From: Pseudoalteromonas xiamenensis
GTDB taxonomy: Bacteria; Pseudomonadota; Gammaproteobacteria; Enterobacterales; Alteromonadaceae
Direction: 5' to 3'
Assembly (NCBI RefSeq): GCF_030994125.1
Contig: NZ_CP099917.1
Span: 2,779,501-2,843,500, forward strand
DNA: 64,000 nt
A program made the position numbers and the translations under genes. Shown piece by piece: positions 39,994 through 47,831 of the stretch (position 1 is the first letter of the stretch; each line of letters starts with the position of its first letter). Below the pieces are notes generated by a model. That model was given only the letters and a program-made list of their open reading frames with translations, had not been told where the DNA came from and made no database searches.

Positions 39994-40656
39994 ATGCGCC
40001 ATCTGTTTATCGCTTTACTTTGCCTGATGAGCTGGTCGAGTAAAGCGGTAGATTGGTCTACTTGGTACCAATCAGATAATCTTACTATCCAAAAGCGCCT
40101 CGCACAAACAGGTGTCGTTGAAATTAAAGTCTGGATGCAGGTAGATGCCGCCAAAAAGGATAATTTACTCAGTGTCCTTGCGGATGTAGATAATGCCAAA
40201 AGCTGGTTACCCCATGTTGAACACGTGACGTTAGTCAGTCGTCCAACACCTGCCCAAAGTATTGTTTATACCCTGTTTGATGCGCCGTTTCCGTTGGCAA
40301 AGCGCCAGTTATTTACACGTTCTTGTCTGTCGGTTGAGCCCGTTAATTCCAGATTGGTTTATCAAATGCAAGTCCGTGATATCGTCAACAGCTCTTTACC
40401 TGAAGATATCGTCACCGTTACGCCGATGCGAGCACAATGGCGTTTTTACGAGACGGTAGATGGGTTAGTGGTTGAATACGACGCGCTCGCACACCCGAAC
40501 GGGCGTGTACCATTGTGGCTGGTTAATCGAAATACATTAGCTAGCACAAAAGCGGCGTTTCAGGCTTTGGCTTCGCTGATGCTGAAGCCGAAATATCAGC
40601 ATTTCTCGCATGGTTTCGAACCGGGGGATTGCACTACATTTGAGCATTTTGAATAA
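39994..40656 (+). CDS. Secreted START-domain protein
   Basis: 220 aa. A signal peptide (MRHLFIALLCLMSWSSKA) is followed by a START/SRPBCC-type domain (about 35-210) with VLADVDNAKSWLPHVEHVTLVS, PFPLAKRQLFTRS and the C-terminal helix NTLASTKAAFQALASL. START domains bind hydrophobic ligands such as lipids or sterols; ligand and role of the bacterial periplasmic members are unknown. It is coupled to the CYTH/CHAD gene, perhaps linking lipid or polyphosphate metabolism (inference from position only). Confidence 0.8.
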   Translation: MRHLFIALLCLMSWSSKAVDWSTWYQSDNLTIQKRLAQTGVVEIKVWMQVDAAKKDNLLSVLADVDNAKSWLPHVEHVTLVSRPTPAQSIVYTLFDAPFPLAKRQLFTRSCLSVEPVNSRLVYQMQVRDIVNSSLPEDIVTVTPMRAQWRFYETVDGLVVEYDALAHPNGRVPLWLVNRNTLASTKAAFQALASLMLKPKYQHFSHGFEPGDCTTFEHFE

Positions 40657-40767
40657 AAGCGCCTACTCGTGTTCTAGTTCATCGTTGCAAAATAAACTTT
40701 AAATCGATTTAACCGCGTACTGATTCATCGACTACACTTTAAAGACCCGCATTCTTTGTACGTTGCT

Positions 40768-41616
40768 ATGATTGAAATTGATGACAAAGTGCTGGAAGAT
40801 TTACGTTCAGGTTTTAGCTTTCCCCCTAAACCTGAAATCCTCCAAGCACTTCAAAATGAATTGAGTCAACCAGAACCTGAGCTAACGCATATTGCGCACA
40901 TTATCTCCTCCGATGTTGCGACCTCTGCTGCCGTGTTAAAAATCATTAACTCTCCTGCATACGGCTTATCTCGGACGATCACGGATATTAAACAAGCGGT
41001 GATGTTTCTTGGCGTCAACTGCATTACTCAAGTTGTGACTGGCTTTTTATTGAAAAAAGCGTTTGACCAAAACGCTTGTTGTATTTCACTTGAACGATTT
41101 TGGGATACCGCTGCCGATATTTCGCAGGTCGCGGTGTTGATTGGCGAGCGATTAAAAACACGCGTTCCTGTTGAGAATTTACAGTTGCTTGGACTGTTTC
41201 ACGATGCAGGGATCCCAGCTATGTCGATGCGATATAAGAATTATCATGAAGTACTAACCCGAGCGGCAGAGCGCCCTGAGCAAACGTTAGAGTATTATGA
41301 ACGTCAGCAATTTGTAACTACCCATACAGTCGTTGGTTACTATTTGGCGTCGTCTTGGCATTTACCAAAGAATATTTGCCAAATGATCTTGCGCCATCAC
41401 GATCCTGAGTTTTTAAATGAGTCTGGTGTGAATCAAGAAGATAAATTGACTTTTGCTGCATTAAAACTGGCGGAAAACCTTGTTAATGAAGGAAAACGTT
41501 TTAGAAGTTCGGCTGATTGGTATGTTTTTAAAGACAGTGTAATGCTGAATTTGGATATTCATGATGATGAATATGTAGATATTAAAGAGGACGCTGAAGA
41601 AATTTTCATTCACTAA
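40768..41616 (+). CDS. HDOD domain protein
   Basis: 282-aa single-domain HDOD protein. PKPEILQALQNELSQPEPELTHIAHIISSDVATSAAVLKIINSPAYGL and the block LGLFHDAGIPAM are typical. HDOD domains lack a complete catalytic HD pair and serve as signalling scaffolds in cyclic di-GMP and stress pathways. ATG 40768 is chosen; a TTG four codons earlier is possible and neither has a clear ribosome site. It ends in a hairpin shared with the convergent erpA. Confidence 0.82.
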   Translation: MIEIDDKVLEDLRSGFSFPPKPEILQALQNELSQPEPELTHIAHIISSDVATSAAVLKIINSPAYGLSRTITDIKQAVMFLGVNCITQVVTGFLLKKAFDQNACCISLERFWDTAADISQVAVLIGERLKTRVPVENLQLLGLFHDAGIPAMSMRYKNYHEVLTRAAERPEQTLEYYERQQFVTTHTVVGYYLASSWHLPKNICQMILRHHDPEFLNESGVNQEDKLTFAALKLAENLVNEGKRFRSSADWYVFKDSVMLNLDIHDDEYVDIKEDAEEIFIH

Positions 41617-41639
41617 AGGCGCGAGCAGCACCTTTAGTG
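41611..41639. terminator. Hairpin between HDOD gene and erpA
   Basis: CACTAAAGG / CCTTTAGTG arms around an 11-base loop, spanning the HDOD gene stop. Weak T content, so terminator strength is uncertain. Confidence 0.5.
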
Positions 41640-41649
41640 ATTACAACCG

Positions 41650-41988
41650 TTAAACGCTGAAACTTGCGCCACAGCCACATGTTGTCGTTGCATTCGGGTT
41701 GTTTACGAAGAAGCGTGCGCCTTCCAAACCTTCAGTATAGTCAACTTCACCATCCACCAAGTATTGAATACTCATTGGGTCAACAACCATCGTTACGCCA
41801 TTTTTGACGATTTCAAGGTCGCCAGGGTTGGCTTTCTCATCAAATGTAAAACCGTATTGGAAACCCGAGCAACCGCCACCGGTTACATAAACGCGCAATT
41901 TCAGATTCGGATTTTCTTCCTCATCGATAAGCTCTTTTACGCGGTTTGCCGCAGCATCTGTAAATTTAATTGGAATCTGTTCTGACAT
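41650..41988 (-). CDS. erpA: Iron-sulfur cluster insertion protein ErpA
   Basis: A-type carrier delivering [2Fe-2S] or [4Fe-4S] clusters to apo-enzymes such as IspG. 112 aa, close to the 114 of E. coli. The three cluster cysteines are C40 in [11 protein letters not shown] and C104/C106 in TTCGCGASF. The promoter upstream carries an IscR-type site, so it should respond to cellular Fe-S status. It is convergent with the HDOD gene. Confidence 0.95.
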   Translation of the reverse strand: MSEQIPIKFTDAAANRVKELIDEEENPNLKLRVYVTGGGCSGFQYGFTFDEKANPGDLEIVKNGVTMVVDPMSIQYLVDGEVDYTEGLEGARFFVNNPNATTTCGCGASFSV

Positions 41989-42300
41989 GTCACTAAAAGC
42001 CCCAAAACTTGAATAGGCGAATTATCTAATACCTGAGTATTTTAATCAAGTATAGCTCACAGTCGCATACCAAATACGAAACAAAGGCACGCGATAGCGA
42101 CTGTAAGGTTTCTTGATTCGGGTTTATATAGGAAAAACAAAGTATTGTGGCGTGAAGCGTCGGAAAACTACGTCGTGGCAGAGTACCAATACCTAGATCA
42201 CTTTAAAGCGTTCAGATATTTCTAAAACCTTGCGCTTGCACAAAGACTTATTCCACATTGTTTGGTAAACTTGCCACATACTGAAAGTAGGAATACGTCA
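41989..42300. other. Intergenic region between erpA and the ClC gene
   Basis: 312 bases. The left part is the erpA promoter and IscR site. From about 42055 to 42285 I see no ORF, RNA gene or clear promoter; the ClC gene ribosome site AGGA lies at its right end. Confidence 0.5.
42021..42053 (-). promoter_or_regulatory. erpA promoter with type 1 IscR operator
   Basis: On the minus strand TTGATT (42049-42044) and GATAAT (42026-42021) are separated by exactly 17 bases. Overlapping the -35, the 25-base near-palindrome at 42029-42053 has half-sites ATACCTGAGT and AATCAAGTAT. Each matches nine of ten positions of the E. coli type 1 IscR motif. IscR repressing erpA by this kind of site is known in E. 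coli. Confidence 0.75.
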
Positions 42301-43983
42301 ATGTCGCTGGATACGTTGAGGCGTCGATTAGCAATACCAAAAACATCTATTCAATTGTGCTTGCTAGGCATCGCAGCCGGACTGATCGCTGCGGTGTTAA
42401 TTATTCTTTTCAGACTATCTATTCACTTCTTTCAAGGTCTATATCTAACGGCTGCGGATAATTTTAGTTCACTCTCCGAAGCCGACCGTGTAGTGCTTCC
42501 TGTTATGGCCGCATTGTTCATCGCTGTGTTTGCCGATATGACAGGGTTTAAACATTATCGTCTTGGGATCCCATTCGTCATTCATCGTATTAAGCATCAC
42601 TACGGTCAAATGCCAATCTGGAATACGGCAAACCAGTTTTTCGGTGGGGCAGTCGCTTTAATCTGTGGCTTTTCGGTAGGGCGAGAAGGTCCATCAGTTC
42701 ATTTAGGGGCGACCGGTGCCAGTATTTTAGCTGAACGCATGCATTTACCTCTAAATGCAGCGAGAACTCTAGGTGGATGCGGTGTCGCTGCGGGTATTGC
42801 TGCATCGTTTAATACGCCGCTTGCGGCGGTGATATTTGTAATGGAGGTCGTGCTAAGGGAATATAAAGTTCACATCTTCGTGCCTATAATGCTTGCTGCG
42901 GTAACGGGGGCGCTGTTAACGCAAAACGTTTTTGGAACTGATTCAGAATTAGCCCTGATCACGATTAACCCGCTCTCTGGATGGCACTATCCATTTTTAG
43001 TACTTTGTGGAGCTGCACTTGGTGCAGTGGCATTTGCGTTCAATCAAAATTTAATGCTCATCATTCGTACGTTCAAATCTATCAATATGTTCCCACGGTT
43101 GCTGTTGGCTGGATTGATAGCTGGCGGTATCGGTTATTTAGTGCCCGAAGCGATGGGATCTGGAATGAGTGCGATTACACAAGCTTTGCAATCACCTGAC
43201 GACATTCAATTACTCACCACCATTTTGATAGCTAAATTATTGGCCACCTTGTTTGCTATAGGCCTTGGTATTCCTGGCGGATTGATAGGGCCGGTGATTG
43301 GGCTCGGGGTTGTCATGGGCACCTTAATGTCGTTTTTTGGTCAATGGATTAGTCCTGGTGTTGATGTCAGCGGTACCTACGGCGTATTAGGAATGGCGGG
43401 GCTTTTAGCTGCAACGTTACACGCGCCGCTGGCAGCGCTCACTGCCGTTATGGAATTAACCTCTAGCCCACAAATCATTGTTCCGGCTATGTTGGTGATT
43501 TCGACAGCCTACGTGACTGCACTGCAAGTGTTTGGGAATCGTTCAATTTTCTTGCAGCAGCTCGATTTTCAAGGACTGCCGTACCAAGTTTCACCGGCCA
43601 CTGAAGCGTTGCAAAAAGTAGGGATCATGGCTGAAATGGAAGAAGACTTTAAACTGCTCTACTCCGATGATAAAGAGCAAATAAAGGACACATTGGGCGC
43701 GGTAAACAGTCAAACGCCGCTCATCGTTTACGATGAGCAAAATGGCTACCGCTTGGCGGAATATGATTTGAGTCTAACCGGCGAGGGCAGTGTGTCTATT
43801 TCGTATATTCCCCTACAAGGACTGTCCAATCAAGCTACACTCGCGGACGCATTCGACATTTTAAAAGATAAGCGCAGTGGAGCGGTTTACGTCTATAACC
43901 GTAAAGATAAACAGCAAATTATGGGAATTTTACGTTGGGATCAACTGCGTAATATTATTACTCACCGACAAACCTTACTTTAA
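42301..43983 (+). CDS. ClC-family chloride channel/transporter with CBS-like tail
   Basis: 560-aa membrane protein. The core (about residues 15-430) has the ClC signatures GREGPSVHLGA at 127-137 with gating Glu129, FNTPLAAVIFVMEVV near 170-184 and GIPGGLIGPVIGLG. The cytoplasmic tail (about 445-560) looks like a CBS pair (LADAFDILKDKRSGAVYVYN). Start 42301 has AGGA 8 bases upstream. Compared with E. coli ClcA the anion-binding GSGIP is RLGIP, the internal proton Glu203 position is Val183, and the Tyr445 region reads NRSIFLQQ; transport mode may therefore differ. It is followed by hemJ 13 bases later. Confidence 0.88.
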   Translation: MSLDTLRRRLAIPKTSIQLCLLGIAAGLIAAVLIILFRLSIHFFQGLYLTAADNFSSLSEADRVVLPVMAALFIAVFADMTGFKHYRLGIPFVIHRIKHHYGQMPIWNTANQFFGGAVALICGFSVGREGPSVHLGATGASILAERMHLPLNAARTLGGCGVAAGIAASFNTPLAAVIFVMEVVLREYKVHIFVPIMLAAVTGALLTQNVFGTDSELALITINPLSGWHYPFLVLCGAALGAVAFAFNQNLMLIIRTFKSINMFPRLLLAGLIAGGIGYLVPEAMGSGMSAITQALQSPDDIQLLTTILIAKLLATLFAIGLGIPGGLIGPVIGLGVVMGTLMSFFGQWISPGVDVSGTYGVLGMAGLLAATLHAPLAALTAVMELTSSPQIIVPAMLVISTAYVTALQVFGNRSIFLQQLDFQGLPYQVSPATEALQKVGIMAEMEEDFKLLYSDDKEQIKDTLGAVNSQTPLIVYDEQNGYRLAEYDLSLTGEGSVSISYIPLQGLSNQATLADAFDILKDKRSGAVYVYNRKDKQQIMGILRWDQLRNIITHRQTLL

Positions 43984-43996
43984 ATTTGAGGGCAAG

Positions 43997-44431
43997 ATGA
44001 GCGTCGTACTAATTTATAAATTTTTGCATGTCTTTTTTATGGTTGCTTGGTTCGCTGGGATCTTTTATTTACCGCGATTGTTTGTTTATCACGCCATGAC
44101 AGAAGACCGAAATGCCAGCGCGATGTTAAAAATCATGGAACGTCGCCTACTTTATTTCGTGACGCCTTTTGCCATCTTCACCGCCGTATTTGGATTGCTC
44201 ATGATCATGGAATACGGTCGAGAGTGGTTCAGAATGAGTATGTGGCTTCACTATAAATTAGTGCTGGTGATCGCGCTTTATATTTATCATGGTTATTGTT
44301 TTAAACTGTTAGCGGATTTTAAGCATGATAGAAATCGAAGAAGTGATCGTTTTTATCGTATTTTCAATGAGTTCCCGGTGTTGGTTTTACTTGCCATCGT
44401 ATTTTTAGCGATTGTGAAACCAGCACTCTAA
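43997..44431 (+). CDS. hemJ: Protoporphyrinogen oxidase HemJ
   Basis: Inner-membrane four-helix enzyme that oxidises protoporphyrinogen IX to protoporphyrin IX, the usual form in bacteria lacking HemG/HemY. 144 aa; conserved blocks YKFLHVFFMVAWFAGIFYLPRLFVYH at the N-terminus and WLHYKLVLVIALYIYHGY carry the haem-coordinating His and the conserved Arg/Lys. ATG 43997 has GAGG about 6 bases upstream. hemL, another haem gene, lies 1.2 kb downstream beyond pyrB. Confidence 0.9.
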   Translation: MSVVLIYKFLHVFFMVAWFAGIFYLPRLFVYHAMTEDRNASAMLKIMERRLLYFVTPFAIFTAVFGLLMIMEYGREWFRMSMWLHYKLVLVIALYIYHGYCFKLLADFKHDRNRRSDRFYRIFNEFPVLVLLAIVFLAIVKPAL

Positions 44432-44571
44432 AATTAAGACAAATTCTGTTAAAATCGCCGGCCAAATGGTTTGGTGAATGTGTGGTCTTATTCGACTATA
44501 CAGAACAAAGCGTTGGGATGGGTGAGCGTAATGCAAACCCGATATCAAATTGTGATTTAGGAATTGCCTCC

Positions 44572-45588
44572 ATGTTAAGTTTCCAAGGTGAACATATTCT
44601 TTCTGTAAATCAGCTCAATCGAGACGCTATTGAGCAGATCTTTGCGGTGGCCAAACGTATGGAGCCATACGCAAAAAAACACAAGCGTACGCGTGTGTTG
44701 GAAGGAGCAATTTTAGCAAATCTGTTTTTTGAACCAAGTACGCGCACTCGTGTCAGTTTTGGTACGGCGTTCAATTTATTGGGTGGTTTGGTCCGTGAAA
44801 CAACCGGTATGCAAAGTTCTGCGCTTGCCAAAGGCGAATCGCTCTATGACACAGCTCGCGTAATTTCAGCGTATGCGGATGCGGTTGCAATGCGCCATCC
44901 TGATGCAGGCTCTGTTGCTGAATTTGCGACTGGCTCTGACGTACCAGTCATTAATGGTGGTGACGGTCCAAATGAACACCCAACTCAAGCTTTACTGGAT
45001 TTGCTGACCATTGAGCGTGAACTGGAACGCTACGGTAAAAACGTGGATGGTTTTCACATCGCCATGGTTGGTGATTTAAAATATGGTCGTACGGTCCATT
45101 CTTTGTCAAAACTTCTGTGTCATTACAAAAACGTAAAATTTACTATGGTGGCACCTGATGGATTGCAAATGCCAGATTACATTCTAGATACAGTATCAAA
45201 TGCTGGGCACCAAATAGAGTTGGTGTCAAAAATGGAAGGTAATTTGGCTGCGGATATCGTGTATCAAACACGTATTCAGGAAGAACGATTCCCGTCACAA
45301 GAAGAAGCAAATAAATACCGTGGTGGGTTTAAAATCAGTCAAGCGATATACAACGCTCACTGTAAGCCTGAATCGGTATTGATGCATCCGTTGCCTCGAG
45401 ACAGTCGTCTAGATGCAAATGAACTTGATAATGATTTGAATAGCAACGACAACTTAGCAATTTTCCGCCAGGTTCAAAATGGCGTTTTAATCCGAATGGC
45501 GCTTTTTGCGTTAACGCTAGGTGTCGATAATGTAGTGGAAAAATACGAGGCCGAGGTGCCTTGGTTTAGCCGTAAACGCAACAGCTAA
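44572..45588 (+). CDS. pyrB: Aspartate carbamoyltransferase
   Basis: Catalyses carbamoyl phosphate + aspartate to N-carbamoyl aspartate in pyrimidine synthesis. 338 aa from MLSFQGEHILSVNQL; carbamoyl-phosphate residues are in FFEPSTRTRVSFGTAF, and GGDGPNEHPTQALLDLLTI and LMHPLPRDSR are the other active-site blocks. The start at 44572 has AGGA 9 bases upstream; 30 upstream in-frame codons are not protein-like. No pyrI regulatory-subunit gene is adjacent, unlike the E. coli pyrBI operon, and I see no attenuator leader. Confidence 0.94.
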   Translation: MLSFQGEHILSVNQLNRDAIEQIFAVAKRMEPYAKKHKRTRVLEGAILANLFFEPSTRTRVSFGTAFNLLGGLVRETTGMQSSALAKGESLYDTARVISAYADAVAMRHPDAGSVAEFATGSDVPVINGGDGPNEHPTQALLDLLTIERELERYGKNVDGFHIAMVGDLKYGRTVHSLSKLLCHYKNVKFTMVAPDGLQMPDYILDTVSNAGHQIELVSKMEGNLAADIVYQTRIQEERFPSQEEANKYRGGFKISQAIYNAHCKPESVLMHPLPRDSRLDANELDNDLNSNDNLAIFRQVQNGVLIRMALFALTLGVDNVVEKYEAEVPWFSRKRNS

Positions 45589-45599
45589 TAGGATAAAGC

Positions 45600-46880
45600 A
45601 TGACTATCAGCCAAGAACTTTTTGCCCGAGCGCAAGAATCTATTCCTGGTGGGGTAAACTCGCCAGTTCGTGCCTTCAACGGCGTTGGTGGAACGCCTCT
45701 GTTTATTACTCGTGCAGAAGGTGCATATACTTTTGATGCAGATAATAACAAATACATTGATTATGTCGGCTCTTGGGGGCCGATGATCTTAGGCCACAAT
45801 CACCCAGAGATTAAAGCTGCTGTGTTGAACGCGGTTGAAAATGGCCTGAGCTATGGCGCACCTACCAAAACCGAAATTTTGATGGCGGAAAAAGTAAAAT
45901 CACTGGTTCCATCTATCGAAAAAGTGCGCATGGTGAGCTCCGGTACGGAAGCAACAATGAGCGCTATCCGTTTGGCTCGTGGTTACACAGGTCGTGATAA
46001 AATTCTGAAATTTGAAGGATGTTATCATGGTCATGCGGATTCATTATTGGTGAAAGCGGGTTCTGGCGCCTTAACAATGGGTGTGCCAAATTCACCAGGG
46101 ATCCCTGCGGATTTTGCGAAGCACACGCTAACGGTTTCATTCAATAACCTAGAAGAAGTGCGTGCTATTTTTGCAAAATATCCAGAAGAGATAGCGTGTA
46201 TTATTGTCGAACCAGTTGCGGGTAATATGAACTGCATACCACCGGTTGATGGCTTTTTAGAAGGTTTACGCACCGTTTGTGATGAATACCAAAGTGTTCT
46301 GATTTTTGATGAAGTTATGACGGGGTTTCGTGTTGCGCTAGGCGGTGCTCAGGCATATTACGACATTAAGCCAGATTTAACCTGTTTAGGTAAAGTCATT
46401 GGTGGTGGCATGCCTGTGGGCGCATTTGGTGGAAAGCGTGAAATAATGGATTACATTGCGCCGGTAGGTCCAGTGTACCAAGCGGGTACGTTGTCAGGTA
46501 ACCCAATTGCTATGGCTGCAGGTTTGAAAGCGCTCGAATTACTTGACGCGCCTGAGCTTCACACATCGCTAGAAGCGAAAAGCAAAGCGCTATGCGAAGG
46601 TTTCCAAGCGGCGGCTGACAAAGCGGGCATTCCTTTGACCACAAACTACGCTGGTGGTATGTACGGTTTCTTCTTCACGACAGCTGAGAAAGTGACGAGT
46701 TATCAACAAGCAACAGAATGTGACGTTGAACGTTTTAAACGTTTCTTCCATCTCATGTTGGAAGAGGGAGTATACCTTGCCCCTTCTGCGTTTGAAGCAG
46801 GTTTTGTCAGCACTATGCACAGTGATGCCGACATTCAGGCAACAATTGATGCTGCGGAACGCGTGTTTGCTAAGCTTTAA
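45600..46880 (+). CDS. hemL: Glutamate-1-semialdehyde 2,1-aminomutase
   Basis: PLP enzyme forming 5-aminolevulinate, the C5-pathway haem precursor. 426 aa, as in E. coli. The PLP lysine is in [17 protein letters not shown] near residue 265, with the N-terminal [18 protein letters not shown] and the cofactor-binding [15 protein letters not shown] lies before the ATG, 11 bases after pyrB. With hemJ it places two haem steps in one neighbourhood. Confidence 0.96.
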   Translation: MTISQELFARAQESIPGGVNSPVRAFNGVGGTPLFITRAEGAYTFDADNNKYIDYVGSWGPMILGHNHPEIKAAVLNAVENGLSYGAPTKTEILMAEKVKSLVPSIEKVRMVSSGTEATMSAIRLARGYTGRDKILKFEGCYHGHADSLLVKAGSGALTMGVPNSPGIPADFAKHTLTVSFNNLEEVRAIFAKYPEEIACIIVEPVAGNMNCIPPVDGFLEGLRTVCDEYQSVLIFDEVMTGFRVALGGAQAYYDIKPDLTCLGKVIGGGMPVGAFGGKREIMDYIAPVGPVYQAGTLSGNPIAMAAGLKALELLDAPELHTSLEAKSKALCEGFQAAADKAGIPLTTNYAGGMYGFFFTTAEKVTSYQQATECDVERFKRFFHLMLEEGVYLAPSAFEAGFVSTMHSDADIQATIDAAERVFAKL

Positions 46881-46900
46881 ATGTTGTCAGTGTTAAAAAA

Positions 46901-46927
46901 AGAGGGGGGACAGTGTCCCCATTCTCT
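46901..46927. repeat. REP-like GGGGACA / TGTCCCC palindrome
   Basis: Seven-base arms GGGGACA and TGTCCCC meet across one G, inside outer AGAG and CTCT flanks. Such GGGGACA/TGTCCCC palindromes are often associated with REP elements and REP-associated transposases. Only one copy is seen in the window, and no transposase lies nearby. Confidence 0.4.
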
Positions 46928-46932
46928 ATGAG

Positions 46933-46975
46933 AATGATTATGACGTGACCCTATTTTCTCTCGTCATCAATCATT
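46933..46975. repeat. Imperfect inverted repeat downstream of hemL
   Basis: AATGATTATGACG (46933-46945) and CGTCATCAATCATT (46962-46975) form a 13-pair stem with one bulge and a 16-base loop, followed by TTTAT. Possible hemL transcript end. Confidence 0.4.
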
Positions 46976-47207
46976 TTATGTTTAACCTAACTTTTTCTTA
47001 ATTTCCCCGCTTTTGCCTTGCTCAAAGTATGTGAAAACGTTAATCCTGTGAGCCATTTATATATGGTTGAGAATCAATCTATTCGTCAGCAAACTTGAGA
47101 AAGTCACCTCAAATGATTTTTTAGTTCATAATTAGCCAAAAATGAAATGTCATTACAAAATAGAAATACCTGAAAATAGTTCAAATATCATACTGAAACC
47201 ACATGGA

Positions 47208-47235
47208 TTGTTCATTAAATTACATAAGTTACAAT
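47208..47235 (+). promoter_or_regulatory. Probable promoter of the DUF3015 gene
   Basis: TTGTTC (47208-47213) and TACAAT (47230-47235) with a 16-base spacer, leaving a leader of roughly 75 bases before ATG 47316. Confidence 0.5.
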
Positions 47236-47315
47236 AATTTGTTGCAAGTAATTCCTTTTTTATGTACAAACCCGACCTGAAATATTTCCAAAAACGCAAA
47301 AAAGGAACTGCGAAA

Positions 47316-47792
47316 ATGAAATCAAAAATGTTTACTAGTTTAGCATTGCTTGCTGTCATGTCTGTGAATGTACATGCTGAAGATAAAAAAGTTGGCACAG
47401 GTCCAAACCCATTTTCTGACTGTGGTATTGGTGCAGCTCTTTTCCAAAACAATAAAGTGCTAGCAGTAACGTCAAACATTATTTGGGATATCGGTACAAC
47501 GGCGGTAACTTCTGCTACAGCAAGTCCAGAGACATGTAATGGTAAAACGGTAACTGCGGCGAAATTTATCCTTGAAAGCTATGATAACTTATCTGAAGAA
47601 GCTGCTCGTGGCGAAGGTGAACACCTTGTTGCTCTATTAAACATCATGGAAGTTAATTCAACTCGTCATATGGAAGTGATCAGCGGTATTCGCTCGGAGA
47701 TGTCGTCAAACTTGGCATCTACAGAGTTTAATTCTGCGGATAAAAAGGCAAAATCAATTGCGTTTTACAATGCACTAGTTGCAGCTATCTAA
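47316..47792 (+). CDS. DUF3015 family secreted protein
   Basis: 158 aa. Signal peptide MKSKMFTSLALLAVMSVNVHA, then KKVGTGPNPFSDCGIGAALFQNNKVLAVTSNIIWDIGTTAVTSA, the typical DUF3015 block with two conserved Cys (DCGIG, ETCNG) probably disulfide-bonded in the periplasm. AAAGGAA lies 8 bases before ATG 47316; 18 upstream in-frame codons are not needed. No function is known. A DUF4105 gene follows 39 bases later in the same direction, so they are probably co-expressed. Confidence 0.82.
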   Translation: MKSKMFTSLALLAVMSVNVHAEDKKVGTGPNPFSDCGIGAALFQNNKVLAVTSNIIWDIGTTAVTSATASPETCNGKTVTAAKFILESYDNLSEEAARGEGEHLVALLNIMEVNSTRHMEVISGIRSEMSSNLASTEFNSADKKAKSIAFYNALVAAI

Positions 47793-47831
47793 TGTATTGA
47801 GGTTTCACTTGCAGAGTGACGCCATTTTACA

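Larger units (their letters stand above)
46881..47315. other. Intergenic region between hemL and the DUF3015 gene
   Basis: 435 AT-rich bases with no ORF I believe. It holds two palindromes (46901-46927 and 46933-46975) and, near its right end, the promoter of the DUF3015 gene. It marks the left edge of an accessory-looking stretch. Confidence 0.5.

Noticed and set aside
44432..44571. Pyrimidine attenuator or leader peptide before pyrB
   Set aside because: No leader ORF with a U-rich pausing region and terminator pair is visible.
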